From contig JBBQSA010000002.1 of the NCBI GenBank assembly GCA_038214295.1, positions 48,383 to 112,382 of the forward strand: DNA of 64,000 nt, read 5' to 3'. The translations under genes and the position numbers were made by a program. Below the pieces are notes generated by a model. It worked only from the letters and a program-made list of their open reading frames with translations. It did not search any database and was not told the origin of the DNA. Of the stretch, positions 28,101-34,519 are shown in pieces (the stretch's first letter is position 1; the number at the start of each line of letters is the position of its first letter). The DNA is from SHZI01 sp038214295. Its GTDB lineage: Bacteria > Pseudomonadota > Gammaproteobacteria > Steroidobacterales > GCA-2729495.

Positions 28101-29286
28101 GACTGACAGTGCCACCCGGTGCCCGGATCAGGCTGCCGGCCTGCATCCCGATCTGTCGACCGGTCACTTCCACCGAGGAAACAGGCTGAGCCTGGTCCTG
28201 GACGGCAGTCTTGGCAGCGGTCGCTGTGTCGATGCCCACTTCGGTCCGGCTGCCGGCACCGAGAATGACCGCGCCGGCCTTGCTCGTCTGCAGGGTGGGC
28301 CGCAGTGCGCTGTCGAGTACGACGCTGACGGAGTCGCGGGCGAGAAGCCGGACAGAGCCATTGCTCTGCACGGACGTCGTCGCCGACACGCGTCCGTCCT
28401 GGTTGACCGCAAGACCGACCATCGAGACATTGCCGAGGTTGCTCGCGATCTGGCCGGTCGCCTTGCTCCAGGCGGTGCCACCGGCATCCACCTCCACGAG
28501 CAAACCCCGCAAGGCCGGACTCTCGCTGGCCTGCAGGTAGACCTTCTGCCCGGCGGCAAGGATGACCTGCCCGTCGGGTGAGTCGATCTGCCCCGCGTTC
28601 TCGACCTGCTGGCCAAGCAGCGCCACCCGGCCCCCGCCCGCTGGCGCTGACGAGATCCTGGCCCCCTCCTCCACCACCACCTTGACGGGGATTGGCGCAC
28701 CGTCCGGGCCCGTCATGAGCTGTCCGTTGGCATCGACCACGAAGATGCGGCCGTCGCCCTGGAACGCGGCCTTGCCCTGCCGGAGCAGGCCAGGGTTCAG
28801 GATGCCGCCGGAGACTGCCTCAGGATCAAGGTCCAGGCTGGAGGCGACAAGGGCACCCACGTTCACCCGGGAGTCCTTGCCGAACAGGATCCCATTTTGG
28901 TTGATCAGGTAGATCTGCCCGTTGGCCGTGATGGCCCCCAGGATGCGGCTCGGATCCCCCTGGAAGATCTTGTTGAGCGCCAGCGAGCTGGCGCCGGGCT
29001 GTTTGAAGTTCACCTTGTTGCCGGCGGCGACGTTGAACTCGGCCCAGTTGAGTACAGCCTTGTCGGTACTCTGGTTGACCTCGAGCTGGGTCCCTGCGGC
29101 ATTGGTTACGGCCGTCGCCACGCCCTGGGTGACCCATACCGAAGGCCCGCCGGCACATGTCCCGGCAGCACACGGGACAGGTAATCCTGCCGCCTGCGCC
29201 GGCAGGGCCGCCAGCGTGCAGTAGAGCGCGGTACCCAGCGTGAGCGTGGCCCGGGGGCCCAGTGCGGCAAGCTTCCAGCGATGCAT
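19138..29286 (-). CDS. Giant two-partner secretion exoprotein TpsA (filamentous haemagglutinin-like)
   Basis: This protein of 3,382 residues begins at ATG 29286, one base after the tpsB stop. It has an extended signal peptide ending PAQA-AGLPVP, then the TPS secretion domain (about residues 35-250) with QGVATAV, LNWAEFNV and GQIYLINQNGILFG; the common NPNGI is NQNGI here. The body is a very long series of beta-helix-type repeats rich in G, A, D and L (for example DVSGGAVNYRGG), with a DUF3739-like end (NLNIAAPQVVGLDNIQVGG). The tail is acidic then basic (DGTDEDDDERRRQRGP). TpsB should export it to the cell surface as an adhesin or matrix fibre. Confidence 0.95.
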   Translation of the reverse strand: MHRWKLAALGPRATLTLGTALYCTLAALPAQAAGLPVPCAAGTCAGGPSVWVTQGVATAVTNAAGTQLEVNQSTDKAVLNWAEFNVAAGNKVNFKQPGASSLALNKIFQGDPSRILGAITANGQIYLINQNGILFGKDSRVNVGALVASSLDLDPEAVSGGILNPGLLRQGKAAFQGDGRIFVVDANGQLMTGPDGAPIPVKVVVEEGARISSAPAGGGRVALLGQQVENAGQIDSPDGQVILAAGQKVYLQASESPALRGLLVEVDAGGTAWSKATGQIASNLGNVSMVGLAVNQDGRVSATTSVQSNGSVRLLARDSVSVVLDSALRPTLQTSKAGAVILGAGSRTEVGIDTATAAKTAVQDQAQPVSSVEVTGRQIGMQAGSLIRAPGGTVSLTALPNPGVTAPAGDAPLPDDPESRIRLAAGSLIDVAGSTADVDLARNLVAVELRTNELRDSPVQRDGALRGATVLVDSRVGTPLGDVSGATAAVPADVRERTSTGGTVSLVSRGDVVLDEGASIDVSGGAVNYRGGVLQTSRLITADGRIVDISKADPDTIYRGVSNPTVSVAYSKWGVVETRTAPGIGLYRPGYVEGRDAGTVQFAAPRLVINGDLFGGAQASEYQRTESTRPAGGRLIIGLPGGSGLVQPDYRAPSIHFSSSIVPVQVTPGQLLPESWTRLELPTRYLAAGGFTRTALYSNGVISLDDGTNLDLAAGSSLKLQGAVVDVGGSIRVPGGEIALKSVLVNPLASGAGTGRPGVIVGDNVALDVSGRWTNDLATAVGSGNVGRGPQDPVFITGGRIDLQVAALDGELSLGDGVRLRADGGAALDAGGGLRAGRGGSIGVQALGPRVALATGSDLELSAYGLGAGGSLTLGANRLVIAGNGPAFVAPQRADPAAGDDSFRVATGLFQSGGFTSFNLVASGGRTTSPAGEIVEPLVVADGARIAPRVSLLVLPTDFRTIGGGADLRQFSSPYVPTDDQRPAASVAFTLAPHNQITAETAGDLLLAAGSEIRLDAGGRVDFSGPTRIRLDGVVTAPGGTISATLLSPPGFLDRGFDPDVGIFVGSTGRLDARGSTVLAPNELGLRRGEVFDGGTIALEARRGRVELAAGSMLDVSGTAADLDLPGNVPVNSPTRVASRGGSIDLVAPEGLRLDGTLRGPGGISTAEGGSLSLGISRLRGFNVANELLASFPAGPRRLEVTSGPTGDSGNGTAVFDTGIVTAGGFDSLVLQADDEILFASDVTLGVRNRLALQAPNLRAAVGVAEVLLSGNSLALGPRLAASPAPAAAAAGPARLRGEAGLIDLFGRVALQDFGGTTLESRTDIRATGLPVSAGTSLPGALTAAGTLDLRAAQMYPTTFSDYRVAVLGTAGSPGVLTIAGNGIIPPSPLSAAGQLHFGADRILQSGVVRAPLGQIEFIATDSLSLAAGSVTSTSGEGQRLPFGRVVGGTSWTYESVPGVTPDITAPPEKRVRLEGREILVADGALVDLAGGGDLYAYEFLPGPGGSVDALAPGVRPNLYAVVPGRGAFAPYDTQEYQGSGLQPGDSVRLPGVPGLLVAGEYALLPARYALLPGAVLVEVLPSVRDLAPNQVVGLRDGTPVVAGVYSIAGTTIVDSRTTGFALRPGSYARQLAEYRDNLGNDFFTLKAASADRAVPAVARDGGALQLVVGDSLRLGGTARLDPDLGNPATDRDNGRGGRLDLSAARLRIVDTLSTVADDIVEVAASVLNRIGAESVLLGGTRTVAGDRTDILPAARTVEVAPGLALAGDEYLLVAEQLVTIGDVASLRSTGSPTNLRGGEVVISGSSGSAFVRVSRNGPVQLERTASAVPSGDVLVGNGAILGAGGSITVDAGGTGQSFGTYDLGPGTALALGAQRIVMGADQSSVTDGFGLDAAALMALGSAAELQLTARQVLEVAGPVILGTDGRRPARLTLDSPVIRSTNGSAFITAGEITLRNSGVTPAGAPTAGPAMLSLTADRAVFGGGDLLLDGFTTATVLARSGTTGVGESRLRSGADLLLSTPSLSGAAGSLLEILAAGRAVDLLTPAGSAPATTAAPVGAALAIDAGRIVADTALVYPAGRVRLAADEGVELGATGRIDVAGRHLTLGGSAVDVAGGEAQLIGRAGDVVTLAGSGIDVSSGSGVAGAGILSILSGGQARLDGDLSGRGAVADSSGSLILTAGTLAGFTALNERLNAGGFSGTRSIETLSGDLLVEAGTTLRAGQVTLAASGGSLTVAGAIDARSAAGGSVLLVARDDLSLEAGGEIDARATGANAPGGRVTLRGTDGAVTLASGSRIRLDAAAGGTGGELRIAAAAVGADDMRIASFGAAIEGAVRTILSPVLRPDDALETIDATVIQSLRSLLDAFMSVAPASLRARLGVGAEVLVRPGLEVVADSDLVLADSWDLATWRWDDQPGYLALRATGDLSVLGSLSDGFRQTGNVLGQLAGDSWSLDLVAGADPASALATAVTGRLLDAPGTGTLELGDGLLVRTGTGDIRLVAARDLFLAGPTTAIYTAGVAARQAVNIGTFRANWSRDGGDILLAAGRDVSAILPTQVLSGWNVRTTGSGGRAQWATDYARFRQGVAALAGGAVDVRAGRDILNLSATVATTSGDVPTVPGTFDTWGGGSLDVAAGRDLLGGTYSIWQGNGRLAAGGSVGLGTTADLSEIGVTLAAGAGRLAVAARKDLDVGGILNPTAVPSANPSSVYFYTYLPDDALELTAVGGRLRVLNDLDAFALNVGGDFASLITAFGVTAPTFRAHAASGDFELVRELRLLPSTVGQAEIIAAGSILAGDRSVPLLMSDTDPAVLPTAQRPVGAGELLAAVSLPSDAVIHAGDDLPALLIAATGDILGGAWQFAKQFRASAAGDIRDLSITGQNTGSRQSSIIQAGRDIDLNARDNPRNSSGNRLELGGPGRLQVIAGRNVSLGFSRGITTVGNTGNARLPTGGAALDVWVGLGSNPDYAGFNGRYWGQQFSEEFDRYLAGPAGGDGLIAYVAAATNRTDLTADNVWSAFAALAKPRRESYLATLAPDQRITFASFVGLVDSLVAYVNTSTGGADLAPSTAIVNYALLPTDEQRPLIEEFFFRELRDSGRLANLPQGNFGFTRGEAAVDSLFPADQAYSGDLSLLFSRLYTLNGGDINVLAPGGLLNVGLAQPPSNLPVTKRPSDLGIVAQGKGRVRVFSDGDVLVNQSRIFTLAGGDILIWSTNGDIDAGRGSKSSISAPPPVIRTDANGQVQVEFSDAIAGSGIRGILTSEDIEPGDVDLIAPTGVVNAGDAGIGAAGNLNIAAPQVVGLDNIQVGGVAAGVPTDTGAAAGLTGVSSLSSSVASAAESATAAGVAGDQNASLADQALGWLEVFIEGFGDGTDEDDDERRRQRGP

Positions 29287-29287
29287 C

Positions 29288-30889
29288 TCAGAATCCATAG
29301 CGAAGGGAGAAGAGCACACGGCCGTCGCCATCCACGGTGGTCGGGCCTGACCGTAACGGCACCGCGAGGTCCAGGGCCGCCGTGAGCGGGTTTGCGAGCA
29401 TCAGAAAACCGACGCCGGCACTGAGCAGGGTTGCGTCCGCAGGCTGGGAAGGCAGCGGATGGTTCAGGAACAGCCGGGCACCGTCGAGGAAGCCGAAGCC
29501 GTAGAGGTTGTCGATGCGCTTCCACAGCCGCGGGCCCAGATTCGGGGTGCGCCATTCGAGGGAAGCTTGCAGCCCGTAGTCACCAAGCTGCTCGCCCTCG
29601 TAGTAGCCTCGCACGCTCTCGACGCCGCCGGCCGACAGTTGCTCGTTGGAAATCAGTGCCTGGGGGGTCAGCTGGCCATGAAGATTGAGGGCCAGCGAAC
29701 TGCCCCACCAGGGCAGGGGCTCGAGCAGGTCGTAGGCGGCCTCGAGGTAGGCGTAATTCGGGCGGCCCTTGAATCGCTTGTCGGCGAATTCCTGTTCCTC
29801 GTTCGCCAGGCCACGAATCCCGAGGTTGAGTGTCAGCGACAGGTTCTGGGCGCGGGCCTCCCGGGGCAGGCTCGCATTCCAACCCAGGGACCAGTTCAGG
29901 TAGCTGATCGGCGTGACGATGTTGGGATTGCCCTCGGTTGTAAAGCCGATTGTTTCATCGAAATTCTTGTAGTCCAGACCGATGCTGAGGCTGTCGTAGA
30001 GGCCCTTGGCGCTGTTGAGCGGAATGATCGCCCGCGCGCCGAACACCTTGCCCTTGCCAATGACGTTGATGTCCCCACCCACCACCGCAATGTCACTCTT
30101 GCTGGAGAGGCCATAGAACGCAAAGGCCGTACCTGATGCTTTAGGCCGCAGGACGTAGCTGGCGGCAATCACTTCTGTCTCGTCCCGGTTCTCCGGCGCG
30201 ATCTGGTACTGGATGCCGAAGGAATGGTCGCGCTGCCAGAGGTTGTCGTAGCGCACGGCGGCCTCGAGGCGGGTGTCGCTGGTATTGGCAGAATTCCGGT
30301 TGTTGAACTCGAGGGAACCATTCACGGGCAACTGGTCCTGGACCTTTACCTCGATCTCGACGGTGCCCTGCTCCGCCCCCGGCCGCAGGACCGGCGTCAG
30401 CAGGCGGTCGGAAGAACGGGCATTCAGGGCCCGCAGTTGCGCCTGGAACGCCTCGATGCGCGGGACCGTGCCCGGCGTCGCCTCAGGCAGCTGCTCACGC
30501 AGCCAGCCATTGCTGAAGTAGCGGGCACCTGTGATCCGGAGCCGGGACACCCGGCCCTCGGTCACCTTGAGCCGGACGAGACCCCTGCCCACAGCCTGTT
30601 CCGGGACATCAACGAACACGGTGGGATAACCCGCGTCCCGGTACGCCTGCTCCAGGGCCGTCCGGGCGGCGTTGACATCGTCGATCGTCTTCCCGGGGCC
30701 AAGCTGCGCATACACGACACGCTCGACTGCGCGACCGTCGAGAACGGTGTTGCCCTCGACCCGGTACTCCCAGACGTCGAAGCGCGGCTTCGCCGCGGCG
30801 TCGGCCGCGTCCTGCCCGCACACGAGGAGAGGGACAAGCGCAGCAACGGCGCACAGTGCGCTCGCCAGCCATCTGTAGGAGGACAACAT
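29288..30889 (-). CDS. Outer-membrane transporter TpsB (FhaC/ShlB family)
   Basis: This protein of about 533 residues begins at MLSSYRWLASAL with a signal peptide. A POTRA_2-type region follows (YRVEGNTVLDGRAVERVVY; about residues 40-190), then a 16-strand barrel with the family motif VRGY (GGVESVRGYYEGEQLGDYG) and a C-terminal Phe (LFSLRYGF). It exports the neighbouring TpsA. The upstream open frame to 31033 lacks a signal sequence and is not used as the start. Three 11-bp-spaced repeats lie 62-88 bp before the ATG. Confidence 0.94.
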   Translation of the reverse strand: MLSSYRWLASALCAVAALVPLLVCGQDAADAAAKPRFDVWEYRVEGNTVLDGRAVERVVYAQLGPGKTIDDVNAARTALEQAYRDAGYPTVFVDVPEQAVGRGLVRLKVTEGRVSRLRITGARYFSNGWLREQLPEATPGTVPRIEAFQAQLRALNARSSDRLLTPVLRPGAEQGTVEIEVKVQDQLPVNGSLEFNNRNSANTSDTRLEAAVRYDNLWQRDHSFGIQYQIAPENRDETEVIAASYVLRPKASGTAFAFYGLSSKSDIAVVGGDINVIGKGKVFGARAIIPLNSAKGLYDSLSIGLDYKNFDETIGFTTEGNPNIVTPISYLNWSLGWNASLPREARAQNLSLTLNLGIRGLANEEQEFADKRFKGRPNYAYLEAAYDLLEPLPWWGSSLALNLHGQLTPQALISNEQLSAGGVESVRGYYEGEQLGDYGLQASLEWRTPNLGPRLWKRIDNLYGFGFLDGARLFLNHPLPSQPADATLLSAGVGFLMLANPLTAALDLAVPLRSGPTTVDGDGRVLFSLRYGF

Positions 30890-30950
30890 CGTGCCCGTGT
30901 TCTCTTGCTGTTCTGGAGGCCACTCCGACGCTGCATGGTCGCGACGGAAT

Positions 30951-30977
30951 GTTGCAAAGTGGTTGCAGGGCTGTGAA
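30951..30977 (-). promoter_or_regulatory. Three-repeat Pho-box-like array before tpsB
   Basis: Minus-strand cores TTCAC, GCAAC and GCAAC (plus-strand starts 30973, 30962, 30951) have an exact 11-bp period and lie 62, 73 and 84 bp before the tpsB ATG, within 1 bp of the ExbB-fusion array distances. The cores are further from the Pho consensus than at the PAP2 gene. Confidence 0.55.
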
Positions 30978-30996
30978 CCTGCCAACCGGAAACGAA

Positions 30997-31020
30997 GCCG
31001 GCGCCCCGAGGGGCGCCGGC
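30997..31020 (-). terminator. Terminator after PEP-CTERM gene
   Basis: GCCGGCGCCCC and GGGGCGCCGGC form an 11-bp inverted repeat, about 10 bp of real stem with a tight loop. On the minus strand it lies 26 nt past the stop of the PEP-CTERM gene and is followed by TTCGTTTCC. It separates that gene from the tpsB promoter. Confidence 0.7.
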
Positions 31021-31045
31021 GATTGCGAAGCACGTTTACTCGACG

Positions 31046-31801
31046 TCAGGCGCTAGTGCGGGTCTTCTTCCACGCGCGCCGTGCGAGCGGCACGATGGCG
31101 GTGCCCAGGAGCCAGGCAGCACCGGGGGCCGGGACGACCGTGGTGCTGGCCACCGAGATGCCATTCGCACCCAGGTCGAACTTGAGGCCCAGGTTCGTGA
31201 TCGGCGCAAAGCCCAGGTTCGCCGAGCTGAAGACGACCTTGTACAGATAGCCAGTCGCGTTCCCGGCAACCAGGCTCGAGAACTGGAAGTCCCCGGACTG
31301 CCACGAGTCGTAAACGCCATCGAGCAGGTTAGGGGAACCGGTACCAGCCAGGAACGGCCCGTAGGACAGGTTCGTGCTCGTCGGCGTCGCGTCGCCGATA
31401 TTCAGGTCGCCAACAACGCCATTGATGGTTGAAGACCACAGCCCCTTGGCGCTGTTTGCCAGCTGCACATCGTCGTTGAACGTCTCGCTGGCCGCGGAGG
31501 TCAGGTAGGTGCGTACGGAGGTCTCGCCCGCGATGATCCCGAAGGTCACGTTGGCCGCGCCGCCCGCCGTGGCAATAAAGGTACTGATGGCCGACGTCAG
31601 CGCAAAGGTCTGCCCGGCGGCCAGCGCCGAAAGCTGCTTGCCGAGATCGAGACTGATGGAGTCGCCGTTGCCGTTGACGAAGGTGGCCACAGCTTCCGAG
31701 CCGCCCGCCGTTCCGGACGTCACGATGGACGCCTGCGCGGCGCCCGTGCCCATCAGGGCCACTGCGGACAGGGCCGCCAGCCGCGTGATGCAATTATTCA
31801 T
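31046..31801 (-). CDS. PEP-CTERM-type exported protein
   Basis: This 251-residue protein has an N-terminal signal peptide (TRLAALSAVALMGTGAAQA-S) and a C-terminal exosortase-type sorting signal: VPAPGAAWLLG, a hydrophobic stretch and basic RRAWKK. The proline motif is PAP rather than PEP, a common variant. ATG 31801 has AGGAAG 7 nt upstream. The body is closely related to the protein at 33494-34252 (shared GGSEAV, GNGDSIS, DVQLANSAK, NIGDATP and WQSGDFQF motifs). Such proteins are exported and processed by an exosortase, often in organisms that make an exopolysaccharide matrix. No exosortase gene is in this window. Confidence 0.85.
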   Translation of the reverse strand: MNNCITRLAALSAVALMGTGAAQASIVTSGTAGGSEAVATFVNGNGDSISLDLGKQLSALAAGQTFALTSAISTFIATAGGAANVTFGIIAGETSVRTYLTSAASETFNDDVQLANSAKGLWSSTINGVVGDLNIGDATPTSTNLSYGPFLAGTGSPNLLDGVYDSWQSGDFQFSSLVAGNATGYLYKVVFSSANLGFAPITNLGLKFDLGANGISVASTTVVPAPGAAWLLGTAIVPLARRAWKKTRTSA

Positions 31802-31881
31802 GGATTCGCTTCCTATTCGATATTTTATTGAATCGGCCCTGGAGCCTTGGGGACAGGTTAACCAGCTCATCCACAATTTCT

Positions 31882-31908
31882 GTGACACTAATGTTAAGGA
31901 AGCGTCAC
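31882..31908 (-). promoter_or_regulatory. Three-repeat Pho-box-like array before PEP-CTERM gene
   Basis: On the minus strand GTGAC, TTAAC and GTCAC (plus-strand starts 31904, 31893, 31882) are exactly 11 bp apart. They lie 81, 92 and 103 bp before the ATG, in an otherwise empty gap. The outer two also form an inverted repeat, so a dimeric repressor site is an alternative. Confidence 0.5.
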
Positions 31909-31950
31909 ATTGGTCCGCAGGCCGGGAACGTTGTAGGTCGTCAGCGAAGT

Positions 31951-31976
31951 GGCCGGCGCCCTTGCGGGCGCCGGCC
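31951..31976 (-). terminator. Terminator after the secreted unknown protein
   Basis: GGCCGGCGCCC (31951-31961) pairs perfectly with GGGCGCCGGCC (31966-31976) around a 4-nt loop. On the minus strand it follows the 32013 gene by 36 nt. Its stem resembles the hairpin at 30997-31020. The T-tail is weak. Confidence 0.6.
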
Positions 31977-32012
31977 GTTGTCGCTTACCTCGTACTGGCG
32001 AGGCGGTCAGGA

Positions 32013-33437
32013 TTACGGGAAGACCGGCAGCGGGGGCTTGCAGTTGCTGCCGCCGACGCCCACGTTCTTGGTCGTCCAGCCCACCGGCGTGGCGGGGTTG
32101 TAGGGGCTCGTGGGTACCGCAAAATTCGGCAGCGCGTTAATGCCGTTGAGGCCCGACGAGACGATCTTCGCCGGATTCCGGACGTTATTGAGGAACAACG
32201 TACGGAACTGGCTCCGCTGGGTTGTGCTGGCGCGGGCCGTCAGGTCTGCCCGGATCAGGGCATTCAGGGTGGCTGCGTTGTTGATGACGTCGCTGTTGGA
32301 GTTCAGCGTGGACTCCGCGTACCAGCGATACTTGCCGACCGCTGCGTTCTCCTGGGTCGGCGCGATGCCGTCGATCGACAGCTGGGCGGAGCCGGGCTTC
32401 GGCGCATTCTCGAGCGAATTGATGCCAATGGAGCGGCCCTGATCGGCTGCGGTGGTCAGGCAGGTTTCCAGGTTGCTTGACGAACTGTTCTCCACGATGG
32501 CGTAGTCCAGCGGGAAGCCGTTGGCCGCGTTGTTGTCATCGTAGGTGGCATCCACGAAGGACGCCGACTTCGTGTTGGAGCCGCAATAGTTGCTGCCCAG
32601 CCACAATTGAGCCTGCCCAGCCTGGGTACCGGAGGTATTGGTCCGACGGCAGACCTTGAGGCCCTCGGTGTCGTCGCCGGGGAGAACAGCAACGCCAACG
32701 GCCTGCTTGATGTCAGCCACCGACTGGTAGTTGCCGGCGAAGATGCCACCAAGAACGGTCGAGGATATGTTGCCACCGAGCTCGGACGCGAGTTGCGCGC
32801 CGGCCTGGATCGACCAGACAACCTGGTAGACGGGGGCAGCGGTAAGCTTTGCCGTCTTCAGCGCAGCAACTTCCGACGGAACGCACTGGGCGGGTCCATT
32901 CTCCTTGGACACCTCACAAACGAAGAGCGGGTCCTCGTCGGAAAGGCCAAAGTCTGGAACATGGCCGTCGCCGGTGCCGTCCGGTGCCGTGTAGTCAGCA
33001 TCGGCGGTCAACGTGGAGCAGACCTGCACAGTGCCCGGGTTAAGATCATCAGCTGGACAAGTGCTGCCGTCGATGAACCGGATCGGCTGCGCAATCGCTA
33101 CAGGCCGCACCCCAAACAGCGAGCCGCCGCTGGAGCGGGCGTAGAAGGCCACCTTTAGGCCGCGAATGGAGGTCGGAACCTCTGCGCTGTTCTTCAGGGT
33201 GCACACGTTAATGGTGTAGTTCACGGACGTTGCCGAGTCTGCATAGTCGGCGCGGTCATTGACGGCCGGATCACAAAGTTCCGAGGCAATCGCAGGCGGA
33301 ATTGCCCGGGCGGCAGAGGCGCCCGAAATGTAGAAGCTGGCACTGACGGCCGGGATCGCCGCCTGGGCGCCGCCGGCGAAAGTGGCAGCCAGTGCCACAG
33401 CCAGCGCACCGCTGACGTTCTTGTAGGTCGGTTGCAT
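32013..33437 (-). CDS. Secreted cysteine-containing protein of unknown function, possibly binding-protein-like
   Basis: This 474-residue protein starts at MQPTYKNVSGAL with GGAGA 7 nt upstream and a signal peptide to AQA-AIP. The mature N-terminus SASFYISGASAARAIPPAI resembles the first strand and loop of PstS-type periplasmic binding proteins (GSS/GAS-T), and about eight cysteines are spread along it. No C-terminal sorting signal is present. I do not recognise the family with certainty; a solute-binding fold is an inference. It lies 56 nt after the PEP-CTERM gene at 33494 in the same direction, so the two are probably co-transcribed. Confidence 0.7.
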   Translation of the reverse strand: MQPTYKNVSGALAVALAATFAGGAQAAIPAVSASFYISGASAARAIPPAIASELCDPAVNDRADYADSATSVNYTINVCTLKNSAEVPTSIRGLKVAFYARSSGGSLFGVRPVAIAQPIRFIDGSTCPADDLNPGTVQVCSTLTADADYTAPDGTGDGHVPDFGLSDEDPLFVCEVSKENGPAQCVPSEVAALKTAKLTAAPVYQVVWSIQAGAQLASELGGNISSTVLGGIFAGNYQSVADIKQAVGVAVLPGDDTEGLKVCRRTNTSGTQAGQAQLWLGSNYCGSNTKSASFVDATYDDNNAANGFPLDYAIVENSSSSNLETCLTTAADQGRSIGINSLENAPKPGSAQLSIDGIAPTQENAAVGKYRWYAESTLNSNSDVINNAATLNALIRADLTARASTTQRSQFRTLFLNNVRNPAKIVSSGLNGINALPNFAVPTSPYNPATPVGWTTKNVGVGGSNCKPPLPVFP

Positions 33438-33493
33438 GAGTCGTTCTCCGTGTTGAATGTGTAGGTCTTTTGGAAATTGGGTTTTGCAGGTAT

Positions 33494-34252
33494 TCAGGCA
33501 CTCACCGCGATCCGGCGGCGCACTACGCCGAGCAGGCCCATGGCACTGCCAAACAGCCATACCGCGGCCGGCACGGGCACAACGGGACCGATCTGCAGCT
33601 CGCTGGAGGCGAGATTGACCGTTGCGAACAGGCCACCCTTGAATGCGGAGAAGCTGCGCAGGCCAATGTTGGAGCTCGTGAAGCCCACCGAGTACAGGTA
33701 GAGAGCATCAGTACCCGCGGCAAGGTTCGAGAACTGGAAGTCACCCGACTGCCAGTTGTCGTGCCCGCCATCCAGGTAGTTCGGCGAACCGGAGCCCGCA
33801 AGGTACGGCCCGCGCGTCAGGTTCGTGCCGGACGGCGTCGCGTCCCCGTCATTGAGGTTCTGGATGAGGCCGTTGAGCGACGACGCCCACAGGGACTTGG
33901 CGCTTTCTGCGACCTGCACATCGTCGACGAACGTCGCACTGGCCGATGAGGTCAGGTAGGTCCGCGCCACGCTGTTGCCGGCGATGAGCCCGTAGGCCAC
34001 GTTCGCAGTGCCGCCGGCAGCACTGATAAAGCTGAGCACGCCACTGCTGAGTGTGTAGCTGGAACCGCCGTTGATCGCGGCCACCTGGGCGCCCAGGTCC
34101 TGGCTGATGGAATCACCGTTGGTGTTTACGAAGGTAAGGACGGCCTCGGAACCGCCCGCTGCAGTGCCAGAGAGAATGGACGCGTGCGCGCCCGATACTC
34201 CCAGCAGTGCAACGGTGCTCAGGGCCGCAAGCTTCCTGGTCAAAGCGTGCAT
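33494..34252 (-). CDS. PEP-CTERM-type exported protein, paralogue
   Basis: This 252-residue protein has a signal peptide (LAALSTVALLGVSGAHA-S) and a C-terminal sorting signal: VPVPAAVWLFGSAMGLLG followed by VRRR. This is the VPxPAAxWLF form recognised by exosortases. GGAGG lies about 10 nt before ATG 34252. It is a paralogue of 31046-31801, with the same order of motifs along its length, so the two arose by duplication around the unrelated gene at 32013. Its function is unknown; a matrix or surface role is likely from the sorting signal. Confidence 0.87.
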   Translation of the reverse strand: MHALTRKLAALSTVALLGVSGAHASILSGTAAGGSEAVLTFVNTNGDSISQDLGAQVAAINGGSSYTLSSGVLSFISAAGGTANVAYGLIAGNSVARTYLTSSASATFVDDVQVAESAKSLWASSLNGLIQNLNDGDATPSGTNLTRGPYLAGSGSPNYLDGGHDNWQSGDFQFSNLAAGTDALYLYSVGFTSSNIGLRSFSAFKGGLFATVNLASSELQIGPVVPVPAAVWLFGSAMGLLGVVRRRIAVSA

Positions 34253-34458
34253 AGGTTTTTTTCCTCCACTGTTTGATACAAGGGCCAGGGGCCAGCTACT
34301 GCCAGAACCTTTCGCCCGCTTCTCGCCGGTTCTTGTCGTCTCGTTGGTATTCCGGCGACGGGGCCAAGCTACGTGGGGCGCGCGACCACCCGATGACATC
34401 GGCGTGAAGAAATCGCCACACGCCGGCCTGCTTCGCCGGTGGGAGCAACGGCTGCGCG

Positions 34459-34496
34459 TTCACGGCACCGTTACATCAGGGCCACGAAAAGTTCAC
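34459..34496 (+). promoter_or_regulatory. Four-repeat Pho-box-like array before third regulator
   Basis: Plus-strand cores TTCAC (34459), GTTAC (34470), GCCAC (34481) and TTCAC (34492) have an exact 11-bp period and end 24 bp before the ATG. The gap between this gene and the divergent PEP-CTERM gene is 267 bp, so the site could serve both. The closeness to the start implies a very short leader. Confidence 0.55.
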
Positions 34497-34519
34497 GGAG
34501 CCCTGCTGTAGTCCCTAGA

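Noticed and set aside
21752..28581. Long plus-strand open frames inside the tpsA region (for example 21752-23059, 25247-26365, 27319-28581)
   Set aside because: They are rich in R, P, S and A, have no domains or ribosome sites and lie opposite a well supported gene; GC-rich repeats produce such frames.
34320..34360. Possible phased repeats directly before the PEP-CTERM gene at 33494
   Set aside because: The cores (GTCGC, CCAAC, GACAA on the minus strand) deviate too far from the other arrays.
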